From contig BPQB01000040.1 of the NCBI GenBank assembly GCA_019973155.2, forward strand, positions 1-64,000: a stretch of 64,000 nucleotides of DNA. The letters are read 5' to 3'. The DNA is from Phanerochaete sordida (Eukaryota; Basidiomycota; Agaricomycetes; Polyporales; Phanerochaetaceae). How positions within the stretch are numbered: the first letter of the stretch is position 1; each line of letters begins with the position of its first letter. The position numbers were made by a program, and so were the translations under genes. Below are positions 1 to 9,461 of the stretch, in pieces. The notes under the pieces were generated by a model. That model made no database searches. It was not told where the DNA came from and saw nothing but the letters and a program-made list of their open reading frames with translations.

Positions 1-31
<31 letters not shown>
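1..31. repeat. Homopolymer G run at window edge
   Basis: The first 31 bases are all G and pass directly into ordinary GC-rich sequence. A pure G run at a sequence end is more typical of an assembly or no-signal sequencing artefact than of biology. It is not a telomere, because no TTAGGG-type repeat is present. Confidence 0.8.
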
Positions 32-32
<1 letters not shown>

Positions 33-1292
33 GCGGGTGGTGGGCGACTCGGAGGACGCTTCGCCGGGCGAGGATGCTGCTTCAGACGAGGGGGGCGGCA
101 GGCGAGAACGGGTCGTCCTGACAGTGTGCATCCGGACATTCTAGATTTCTAGCAGGTGAGAGATTCATAGCGGGGAAGACGGCGCACTCGGACTCACCTG
201 GAGCTTGCTCTCCTCGAGCGGGTGCAAACTACCTAGGTCCCGGCGTAGACTCCCGTGCCGAGGATACGTCAGTGTCTGTGCTGCAGTGTCGTAAATTTGG
301 TAAAGACCCACGCGACTTACCCGCAGGACGTCGAGCACGTCGACGAAATGTAGCGACACCACGACGAGAGGCAGTCGTGTGAAAGAGAGAACGGCCGGCG
401 TCGTCGGCAGAGCTGGTGCGACATGGCAAGGGCAGCCAGCTCCGAGTGGGTGAGCGGGACGAGGGACGGCGCGGGCGCACGAAGGATATGCGAAGCACTC
501 GAAAGGCGCGCGCCAACCGCGAGTCCGCGCACAGCGCGGCCGCACCGAGGCGGCTCGGTCGACGTCGCGAGAGTCGTAGAGGTCATTATATGCGCTTGAA
601 TCACACGTTCGGCAGCAGTCCAGTGCGTAGGTCCGTGCCTATACATCTCTGGTTTCAATGACACGAATAACAAAACGATGATACTAGAACAATCTACCGA
701 ACCACTCTGCGTCTGGCCAAAGAATCACGCTGACCTGCGTCTGTACGCCCTGTACACCGCCCGAAGACTGCATACGACGAGAGGCAAGAGCAGTCCCATC
801 CACATTATTATAAGAGCCGAGATCTCCAGCGTAGTGGGGTGCGGACTGAAGGACAGCTCAACGAGTTCACAAGTCACGCTAAAAACAGTGCCCGTTAGCG
901 CGGGATGCGACATAGATGCAAAGACACTCGCCTGATCAACTTCTGCGGAGTCTCGCGGGTTCCGGGGACATAAACGACATAGTTCCTATCGTACGATTAG
1001 TCACCAGGACGTACGCCAATAACTTCGTAATACTTACGTGGAATCTCCCAATACAACCCTAGGCTGTTCGCGCCACATTCTACTCGGGGTGTTCTGCGCA
1101 TCTTGGGGACTGCTGCACACATGAATGGTCTGCAAACTTGAGAGACGCCACGGGGCTCACCCGACAGCCCGGTATGTCATCTCGGACTTGTTCGCTCCCT
1201 GCGTGAGCCGCCCAGAGGGCGGCGAGGGTCGAGGGCTTGTAAAGCATGCCAAGTAAGCTCCCGTGTTTTCCGCGATACAAGAGACCGGTGAC
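32..1292. other. No confident gene
   Basis: I see no convincing gene here. Short open frames exist on both strands but none has family features or a consistent intron pattern. The right part (about 1080-1280, minus) may hold further exons of the weak gene candidate at 1293-1595. Confidence 0.4.
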
Positions 1293-1595
1293 TTACTCTT
1301 GCTTGATGATGTATGCGTGGCGGGAGCATTTCTTGACAATCCTGGTCTTCGGTTGGGGATAGATATAGATGACCTTGCAAACGGTCTCCGCCCGAGGAGA
1401 AAAGGGCACGGTGCCGGAGTAGTACTGTAAAGTGTCGGAGAACAGGTACTGAACATATTGGCTGGCCGGCGTGGTGACCGGAGTCCAGTCGCTCTCCGAG
1501 TCGGGGTCTGCGTTCAGAGATAGCGCGAGAGGAGGTCTTTCGAGACACATGCTGACAACGATGGTACGAAAGGAGCGGAAAGCGGAAGACTTCAA
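1293..1595 (-). CDS. Possible exon of an unidentified gene
   Basis: A 100-codon minus-strand frame begins with ATG and ends at a good splice donor (GTAAGT, just after ...IIKQE). Its composition is protein-like, rich in Tyr, Val and Lys (for example SQYVQYLF and VCKVIYIYPQPKTRIVKK). The downstream continuation may lie at 1080-1280, but no frame is clearly favoured. I do not recognise the family. It could be a chance frame. An RNA read across the GTAAGT donor would settle it. Confidence 0.3.
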   Translation of the reverse strand: MKSSAFRSFRTIVVSMCLERPPLALSLNADPDSESDWTPVTTPASQYVQYLFSDTLQYYSGTVPFSPRAETVCKVIYIYPQPKTRIVKKCSRHAYIIKQE

Positions 1596-2439
1596 AGAGA
1601 GGACGTCGTCGTCGTCGGTTGGGGGGAGAGTACGGTGTCGCGCGGGGAGAAAGACACGAAGGAGAGGGCGCGGTGACGAGGCCAGTATGCTCTTATGGGA
1701 CCGCCGTCACCTTACGTGACGTAGGGCGACGACGGTCCTAAAAGCGCAGGCTAGAGCTCCGCACGACGGCTTCTTTGGCTGCTCTTCCGGAGCACTTCTC
1801 GAGCTGCACCTCCGCCTAGAACAGAAAGCGTCGCAGCACAATCGACGCACTGCCGTTTCACAGAGCAAGGCTCAAGGTGGCCAGGATGTTCGCACCATTC
1901 GTGCTCGCCATCCTGAACCTAGGGTCTCGACGGCGCGCTTGACCTCGACTTAGCATACCACTCTGGGGCTGAAAATGGTTGCAGCTGATTTGGGAGACCG
2001 ATGTGGCCGAGGATTCTGTGAAATGGTGACATGACATAGAGGAGGCTCCTTGGCTGCCATAGAACGACTTCTCGACGAGCTCCCGTCCAATACGCCAGCC
2101 TAGAAGTCTCTGAAAACGCACCAGGCGCTGCTAGCTCCTGGCCTGACAATCCAGAGCTGTGGACGAGCAATTGCCGCGGACGCAGCTGCTTTCGGCGTCG
2201 ATTGCGCTCGATTTGTCTTCGTGGCGGGAGGCAAAAGCGGTAGCGCCCTCCGAGGCCCTCCGCCGGCGCCCCGCCCCGCGCGTCGGGATCTCGATCTGCA
2301 GAAATTTCAGAAGCGCCCGCGAACAGGTGCCGCGCGCAGGCTAGGCGTTCTCGCCATCACTTGCCATCTCCCACCGCCGTCCTCAGCAGGCTCCACGCCT
2401 CACAGCACCCCTCTCAAAAGTACCGGAGACACTGTCGAG
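1596..2439. other. Intergenic; upstream region of TSR1
   Basis: No gene is supported. The right end should hold the TSR1 promoter and 5' leader. The frame upstream of the TSR1 ATG stays open back to 2221, but the N-terminus matching the family begins at 2440. Confidence 0.4.
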
Positions 2440-5151
2440 ATGGTACAGTCTGCGCACCATCATCGGCCAACGCTGAAGCAGGTGAGATCCCCGTGCGCTT
2501 TGCGGAAATGGATGGAGCTCATTGGTATTGTCCCACAGCAAAACAAATCCTTCAAGTCGAAGCATGCGTCGAAGGGATCATTGAAAGAGGCTGCTAAAGG
2601 TGCGCCCTTTGATTCAATTCTTGTGAAGCTGTTGTGCTTAACGCTCTCGCCATGCGCCCCAGGCAAGCTCAGCCGTCAACCTATCAAAAGCTCGCACTCT
2701 GCAGCGACCGCGGCGCAGACCCGCCTGAACAGGAAGAACCACGCGAAGCAAGTTCAGCTGCAGAAGAGACAAGCCATCGTCTCTGCGACCCGTCTCTTTA
2801 ATGGAGTCGACGGCGTCCCGCGGATAGTCGCAGTTGTGCCCTTGACCCCGGATATCGATACCGCTTCTGTCGTCGGTGCGCTACAAGAGCCTCTAGATGT
2901 CTCCGAGGACGTACCGTCACAAGGACTGTACAAGCTTCGGTGCGCCACATGCATCGTGCCTGTGCTTTCCTAGCTTCCTAACGTCCTCGCAGGGCAGATC
3001 GCTTCAAGACCTCTCTGCAGTTTGTCACAGTGCCGTACCGACGCCTCTACGCCGCGCTCGATGCCTGCCGCGTTGCAGACTACATTGTGCTCGCGCTCTC
3101 CTCCGAAGTCGAGGTCGACCAGTGGGGCGACACCCTCCTGCGCACGCTCCAGGCGCAGGGCCTCCCTGAGGTCGTGACCGTCGTCGCGTCCCCGTCGCCG
3201 ATGGACGCCAAGGCGAAGCCGGGCATCATGAAGTCTCTGCTCTCCTTCATCCAGTACTTCGTGCCGTCCCAGTCGCGCATCTACGACCTCCACGCCGCCG
3301 CGGACAAGCTCAACGCGCTGCGCACCGTGTGTGAAGGCGCGCCCGAGGAGGTGAAGTGGCGTGAAGGTCGCGCATATATCCTGGCGGAGAACGTCGAGTG
3401 GTCAGAAGGCAGCTTGGCCGTGACCGGTTTTGTGCGCGGCTCGTCGCTCTCTGCGAATCGACTCATCCACTTGCCGAACTTCGGTGACTTCCAAATCTCC
3501 AAGGTGCGCAATTCGCGCAGACAGTGCTCTGAGCGTTCTAACAACATTCTTCGCAGATCATGTCTGCACAGCTACCTAAAAGCTCAAAAGCCGGGCAATC
3601 GAGCGCGATGGAGATCGAGCCGACCCTGCTTGCAGAGCCGGACGCCGAGGACGCAGACTCGCTGGTCTCGAGCAACGAGCCTGACGACCTTGCGAACGAG
3701 CAGACGTGGCCAACCGAGGAGGAAATGGCGGGCAGTTCCCATGGGATGGACGGCAGCTCGATTCCCGATGCGAAGGCAGGCACCACCCCCAAGATCGTGA
3801 AGCGCGTACCAAAGGGCACGAGTTCATACCAGGCGGCGTGGATCGTCGACGAGAGCGACGAAGAGGAGGATGACGGCGCGGGCAGCGACGCCGGCATGGC
3901 CGATGCGGATGCGGACGATGACGAGGAGGAGATGGTCGAGCTCGACGAGGGCGCCGACACCGAGATGGCGACGGAAGGCCGGCGGAGCGTCGCGTTCCAG
4001 GAGTTCGACGAGCTCGACGCGGAGGAGGAGGGCCGCCAGCTGCGCGACTGGCGCGACCGCAAGCGCGAGGAGGAGGACGACCTGCAGTTCCCCGACGAGG
4101 TCGACACGCCGATGGACGTCCCCGCGCGCGTGCGCTTCCAGCGCTACCGCGGCCTGCGCTCGTTCCGCACGAGCCCCTGGGATGCGTACGAGAACCTGCC
4201 GCGCGACTATGCGCGCATCTTCCAGTTCGAGGACTTCAAGCGCACCGAGCGCGCGGTCCGGAGGCGCGCGGAGGAGGACGCGGCTGCCGTTCAGGTGCGT
4301 CGCAGATGGTCTTTGACGAGCAGAATGCGAGTTCTGATGCGCATATAGGCTGGTACCCGCGTCACCATCTACCTGAAGGATGTCCCGCAGGAGGCCGCGC
4401 AGGCGCCCGCGTTCCCGTTCATCGTCTTCGGGCTGCTGCAGCACGAGCACAAGAAGTCCGTGCTCAACTTCACCGTGCAGCGCAACACGGAGTACGAGGG
4501 CTCCGTGCGCTCGAAGGACCCGCTCATCCTGTGCATCGGCCCGCGCCGCCTGCGCGTGAACCCCGTCTACAGCCAGCACACGCGCGGCGGCGGCAAGGGC
4601 GCGAATAACGTGCACAAGTTCGAGCGGTACCTCCGCCACGGGGACGCCCACGTCGCGACGACGTACGGTCCCGTCGTGTTTGGCTCGCAGCCGTGCGTGC
4701 TGCTGAGGGAGACGGAAGACCCGCAAGGTGCGTTCGCTGGCTGCAGACAGGTTTCCCGGAAGCTGACTGCCAGACAGCGCCCGAGCTCGTCGCGATGGGC
4801 AGCTTCCTGAACACGGACACGACGCGGATCGTCGCGAAGCGGATCGTGCTGAGCGGGCACCCGTTCAAGGTGCACCGCAAGACGGCGACCGTGCGCTACA
4901 TGTTCTTCAACGCGGACGACGTGCACTACTACAAGCCCGTCGCGCTCCACACGAAGCACGGGCGCACGGGCCACATCAAGGAGTCGCTCGGCACGCATGG
5001 CTACTTCAAGGCGCACTTCGACGGCCAGGTCAGCCAGATGGACACCGTCTGCATGGCGCTCTACAAGCGTGTGTACCCCAAGTGGGCCGGGCTCTGGTCC
5101 GAGGGTGCGTCTGCGCGTGCGCAGGACGCAGATGACAGGATGGAGGAGTAG
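2440..5151 (+). CDS. TSR1: 40S ribosome biogenesis protein Tsr1
   Basis: Tsr1 is a catalytically inactive GTPase-like factor of the Bms1/Tsr1 family that binds late pre-40S particles and keeps premature translation factors out. I read seven exons: 2440-2481, 2539-2599, 2663-2939, 2993-3503, 3557-4294, 4349-4727 and 4778-5151. They give 793 aa with every junction in phase, close to the usual length. The start MVQSAHHHRPTLKQ followed by QNKSFKSKHASKG is the family N-terminus. The AARP2CN-type middle is followed by an acidic stretch (DESDEEEDD, about 3850-3960). The C-terminal block contains RRLRVNPVYSQHT and a conserved KRIVLSGHPFKVHRKTATVRYMFF-type segment. All introns are GT-AG and 49-63 nt. 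The identification is firm; only the exact ends of minor introns are uncertain. Confidence 0.93.
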
Positions 5152-5520
5152 GGTGTGCGAGGCTGCTGTGGCACTGCATCTGCTGTATCTAGACGTATTT
5201 CGCTTTTGTATCACTGTTCGGCTTTCCGACTGTGTACGATGCACGACTTGCGAGCTCGGTCTGTTTGGCACACGTCTCCTCGACAGCCTGCTGTACAGTG
5301 CGCCTATGCGCTATACATAAACCACGCCCGACAGCGGAAGCGTCGCAGCTACGGCGCGTAATGCGCCTGAGTCATGCAGATGAGCCTCGAAATGGGAAGA
5401 TCGCGCCTTCTGGTGTTCGACCACCGCGCCCGCGCGCAGACGACACACTTCTCTCTCCCATGCCCGCCCACCCGAGGACATAACCCCGCCTGCACCTCTC
5501 CCCCTCCCCACGCAGCTCGG
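5152..5520. other. TSR1 3' region and transporter promoter
   Basis: No gene is visible. The last 60 bases are pyrimidine-rich and end in CCCCACGCAG just before the next ATG. This resembles a splice acceptor, so a leader intron is possible. Confidence 0.4.
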
Positions 5521-7133
5521 ATGGACGCTGCAGCGAACCCCGCCGCCCGCCTCTGGGACAAGGCGGCTGCGCGCGTGCGGGCTCTCACGCAGGACAGGAG
5601 GGACTACCTCGTCGGCATCTCGCTGCTGCTCGTGGTCGTGTTTCTCTGGACGACTGGGAGCTTCATCACGCAGGTGCGTGCGCCCGGTGCTGGTGCTCTG
5701 GCCGGATGCTGAAGCTATGGTGTGCTCCTTAGGACTTGTACGAGGATGGGTATAACAAGCCCTTCTGGTGTGTTACCAGGCCACAAGCTCGCTCCCTGAA
5801 CCGCTGCTGAACGTCATGCCAGGTTAACGTACCTCAGCACTGCCACATTCACACTATACCTACTCCCATACGGGATCAGAAGGGCCCTCGGGGGCGCAAA
5901 GACGAGCGACGGAGGTAGGTGCGTACGCCCGCTCCGCGCCGCAGGCCCTCTCTAACCAAGCTGCAGGGCGCACGAAGGCTACCAGCCCCTCACAACAGAA
6001 AGCGCACCCGAGGCTTTGACTCAGCCAGTGAGTTCCGCCCGCAGAGCGACGAAAGCGCGGTGCTGACGGCGAGCAGGCACCCGAACCCCCGGCGCACGAG
6101 GTGCTGCCGCCGCTCACCATCCGCGAGACGGCACAGCTCGCCGGGTGGTTCTGCCTCCTCTGGTTTGTCGCGAACTGGACGCTGGCCGCGGCGCTGCAGT
6201 ACACGAGCGTCGCGAGCGCGACGATCCTGTCGAGCATGAGCGGTGCGTGATCAGGGCGTCCTCAATATATTCTGTACTGAATTGCGCCAGGCTTCTTCAC
6301 GCTCGCCGTTGGCCGCATATTCCGCGTCGAGAGCCTAACGCTGGTCAAGATTGGTGCAGTCGCCACGAGGTCAGGGCCGTGCTGTATTACCCCGCACGCC
6401 AGAGACTAAGATTAGCTTTCCCCGCAGCTTCGGCGGTGTCGTCCTTGTCTCGCTGGCAGATCGTTCCTCGGACGCGGAAGCACCGCCAGGCAGCGGATAC
6501 TCGGCCGCCGCGTTCGTCGGCGACTGTCTCGCGCTGCTCTCGGCACTCTTCTACGCGCTCTACGTGACCCTCTTCAAAGTCCGGGTCCGTGAGGAGTCGC
6601 GCGTGGACATGCAGCTTTTCTTCGGCTTCGTCGGCCTCTTCAACGTCCTGTTCGTGTGGCCTATCGGCGTCATTCTGCACTTCACCCATGTCGAGCGCAT
6701 CGAGCTGCCGACCTCGAGCCGGGTCGTGGTATTTATTCTGATTAGCGTGAGTTTTCGCACTTTCGGGCCCGTGGATATGAGAATGCTGACGGGAGCTCAA
6801 TTTTATGTGCAGATGGGAATCACACTGTCAAGCGACTACTTGTACATGCTCGCCATGCTCAAGACCACACCGCTGGTCGTGACGATTGGACTTTCCCTCA
6901 CGATGCCTGTTGCGGTCATCGGCGACTTTATCCTGCACAAGCCGGTGAAGTGGAAAGTTATTCTCGGTGCCGTGGTGGTCTTGCTGAGTTTTGTGGCCGT
7001 CGGGCTGGAGGATTCCCGGAACAGCGGTGAGAAAGACTTGATCTCCGGCAAGACTCTGGATGAGGAACGAGCCGTTGCCGGGGACGAGTCCGAGGAGGAG
7101 GTAAATCTGGAATCCCATGTGGTGTCGTCGTAG
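5521..7133 (+). CDS. SLC35F-like multipass membrane transporter
   Basis: This is a drug/metabolite-transporter superfamily (EamA/SLC35F) protein, similar in layout to fungal vacuolar or Golgi membrane proteins of the SLC35F3/4/5 group. The substrate cannot be told from sequence. Seven exons (5521-5673, 5733-5767, 5823-5914, 6045-6242, 6291-6369, 6428-6746, 6813-7133) give 398 aa, all in phase. Hydrophobic helices include YLVGISLLLVVVFLWTTGSF near residue 30, LAGWFCLLWFVANWTLA, FVGDCLALLSALFYALYVTLF, and a C-terminal pair ending in VILGAVVVLLSFVAVGLE. The tail is acidic and hydrophilic. One long intron (5915-6044) has an acceptor inferred from phase. It reads in the same direction as TSR1 and the HAC1-like gene. 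Confidence 0.82.
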
Positions 7134-7589
7134 CGTTCCCTTCTCCCTGGTGCTCCCGTGATGTACTTCCCATTAGACATTCTGTAGATCTTTTGCCGGT
7201 TCTTGCCCATGCAGTCTCACAAGAGCGTGCGAACGCGGTCGCGGGTTCGTGTGGAAGCTCTGCAACGTTCCGCCGCAGGCTGCGCGCTGCGGCGTATGAC
7301 CTCGGCCGCGGTTGTGTGTGCCTTGTCGTGACTGTGGACGGTGTCCGTGCGGGGCGTTGTCGGCAGGCACATGGCCTGCGCAGGCCATCCACAGCGGCTC
7401 CCAAAGGAGGCAGTGCCGGCAAATGCCGAGCGGACGTGGCTTATACGTGGCCGCAGCGGGCAGACGCCGATCTCATACCTCCCCTCCTCCCTCCACGTAC
7501 GCCCGCAGTTTTCTTCTTTCCCTACAAGACCAGGCCATTCAGTCTTTTCTCTCTCCCTCCACGTATCCTCGAACGACCACCTCAGCACC
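7134..7589 (+). promoter_or_regulatory. Upstream region of the HAC1/XBP1-like gene
   Basis: This stretch separates the transporter stop from the bZIP ATG. It holds two ACGTGG cores at 7434-7439 and 7445-7450, spaced 11 bp. These resemble the CCACGT core of unfolded-protein-response elements. A CT-rich leader (about 7480-7580) precedes the ATG. Function is inferred from motif similarity only. Confidence 0.4.
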
Positions 7590-8662
7590 ATGAAACGCTC
7601 AGCCGAGTCCGCCTTCGTCGTCGAACAACTCCCCGGCTCTCCCGGACCCTCGTCGTACTCCCCTTCGGAAGCGTCGACGCCCTTGCCGTCCTCGGAATGC
7701 CCTCCTCGCAAACGCTCCCGCTCCGAAGTCACTCCGGAGGAGCGCAAGGAGGCCCGTGCACACCGCAACCGCATCGCCGCGCAGAACAGCCGCGACCGGC
7801 GGAAAGCGCAGTTCTCCCACCTTGAGCGGCGCGTCGCCGAGCTCGAGGAGGAGAACAGGCACCTGCGCGCGGGCATGGGCCTCGCTCCCCAGTCACCATC
7901 CGCGGAGCAGCTTTCGCAGGAGCGCCAGAAGGAGCTCGCCCGGGAGAAGGAGAACCAGGAGCTCAGAGAGAGAATCAAGACCCTCGAGAACGGCTGGGAC
8001 GCCGTCATCAAGGCCCTCGCGGCATCTGGTCTGCCCCTCGCTGTCCCCGCCCCACCACCACACCCCTCCGACTCAACAACTGCGCCGTCACGTCCCGTGT
8101 TCGCCCAGCCGACACACTCATATCCATCACCCGCCCCATCATCACCATCATCGAGTTCCGGATTCGAGTTCGACGAGTACGAGCCCACTCGCCACCTAGC
8201 ACGGGTGGCGACCACCGATGCCCCTCTTTTATCATCGGTGCCCCAGCAGCGGGTGGACTCCCAACGAATCAACTTGAGCTCGAGCTCACCCCTTCCCCCT
8301 CGACACAGGCCGCCGCCCCGACGGTGTCCCTCGACGAAGGCGCCATGGAGGATCTCTTCCGTGAGATCCTCGCACCGTCGCCTCTACTCTCGTCGGCGCC
8401 TGTGCCCATCGGCATCACCATCGAGGAGGCCCCCCAGCCTGCGCCCACCGGGGCGCCCGCTGTGAGCGCAGCCTCCGTACAGCCGATGATCGACTGGGAA
8501 GGCGAAGCGGAGATGCAGAGACTCCTGGAGATGCTCCCCGACGTCGCCGGCGACATGAACGGAGAAGCACCTAGCGACGCGATCGACTTTCCCTCCGCCC
8601 TCGACTTGGGCCTCAACGGATGGGACCTCAACCTCACGTCACCGACAGTCGCCGCGTTCTAG
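7590..8662 (+). CDS. HAC1: HAC1/XBP1-type bZIP factor with non-spliceosomal intron
   Basis: This is the probable transcription factor of the unfolded protein response. The bZIP basic region lies at residues 52-74, with signature NRIAAQNSR (N60 and R68) and the AAQ.SRDR.KA pattern seen in XBP1 and HAC1. A leucine zipper starts near L78 (LERRVAELEEENRHL). The N-terminal frame (from 7590) runs out at 8465, while the acidic C-terminal frame (EGAMEDLFREIL, EAEMQRLLEMLP) lies in another register and ends at 8662. Removing 8200-8246 (47 nt) joins them into 341 aa as ...RHLAAGGLPTNQ. The excised piece lacks GT-AG ends but sits between two IRE1-type loops (see 8191-8253). Unspliced mRNA would encode 291 aa with a different tail. 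The bZIP call is firm, and the HAC1 call rests on basic region plus RNA structure. Confidence 0.86.
8191..8253 (+). promoter_or_regulatory. IRE1-type unconventional intron (8200-8246), three hairpins
   Basis: Three hairpins lie end to end. Hairpin 1 is a perfect 6-bp stem GCCACC/GGTGGC (8191-8196 with 8204-8209) around the 7-nt loop UAGCACG. Hairpin 2 is a perfect 8-bp stem CACCGATG/CATCGGTG (8213-8220 with 8233-8240) with a 12-nt loop. Hairpin 3 is a CCC/GGG stem (8241-8243 with 8251-8253) around the 7-nt loop CAGCAGC. IRE1 cuts after the third loop base, a G, in HAC1/XBP1 messages. Cuts after 8199 and 8246 remove 47 nt, which is 2 mod 3 as needed to join the frames. Loop 3 fits the known CNG|CAGC pattern exactly. 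Loop 1 keeps the central G but starts with U. Confidence 0.82.
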
Positions 8663-9461
8663 GCTTCCCTTTCGTCCCCGTCGTCATCATCTTCTTGGGT
8701 CTTTTCAAGTCGCATCTCCGCTTTCTAATTTATAATGTTTTCCCAGTTTTGGTTCTCGGTTTCATCTTGGATTCTCCCTATCATCAGGACATAGGCTCGC
8801 ATCCACCCCGCTTTCGCTCGCGCAGAAGTACCTTTGCGTCTTCCCTTCCCTCGCGTCTCCCCCTTTGCTCCTTCGATGCCTGTCTCCTGGCTGCCTGCTG
8901 CACGCTGTTCTCCCTTCGGGTCGATGAATCGCGTGCGCTCGTTGGCTAGTGAGCGCTCGAGTTGTAGAGTTGTAGATCGTAGGATTCGTTTGTACGGCTT
9001 CGGTGCTCTCTGCGAGGAATGTCAAAAGATTGCGAACGCCAAATGTTTTTGTGTGCATGTGTGATCTGACCTGTCTGTTTGTCTAGTGACCGGCTGCTAT
9101 CCAGTCGAACTCGATCTAGTTCATAGCGGTGAAGCTCGTCGGCGGCACACCAAGCGTTATTCGTCGTCCTCCGGGTCGTATTGTTGAGTTAGACATGCGC
9201 GACACCGTCGCCTCCGTCCCGCGGAGAACCTGTGAGCCTCCTAGATGCCACCTTCCCACTGCTTAGTTTTACAACATGTCTGAACGAAGTTGTAAGATGG
9301 CAAAGCGTGCGCGACGCCCGATGGTGTCTCATACAAAGCAATCGGTCTTTGTGTTCGCGCCGTACTCGAACAACTAAGAGAATGCGAACGCAGATTGTAG
9401 CATTGCAAGAAAGAGGGATACAACAGCATTTTCCGTTGAGCAACTTCACCACACCGGACGC
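8663..9461. other. Convergent 3' regions of HAC1-like gene and RSE1
   Basis: The two genes converge here, and I see no gene in the 800 bases between their stops. The part after 8663 is T- and C-rich, like a 3' UTR. Confidence 0.5.

Noticed and set aside
3824..4726. 300-codon minus frame
   Set aside because: It is the antisense shadow of TSR1 exons.
8155..8246. Ordinary GT-AG intron (92 nt) in the HAC1-like gene
   Set aside because: It fits the frame, but the donor GTTCCG is poor. It also ignores the three perfect hairpins with IRE1-type loops.
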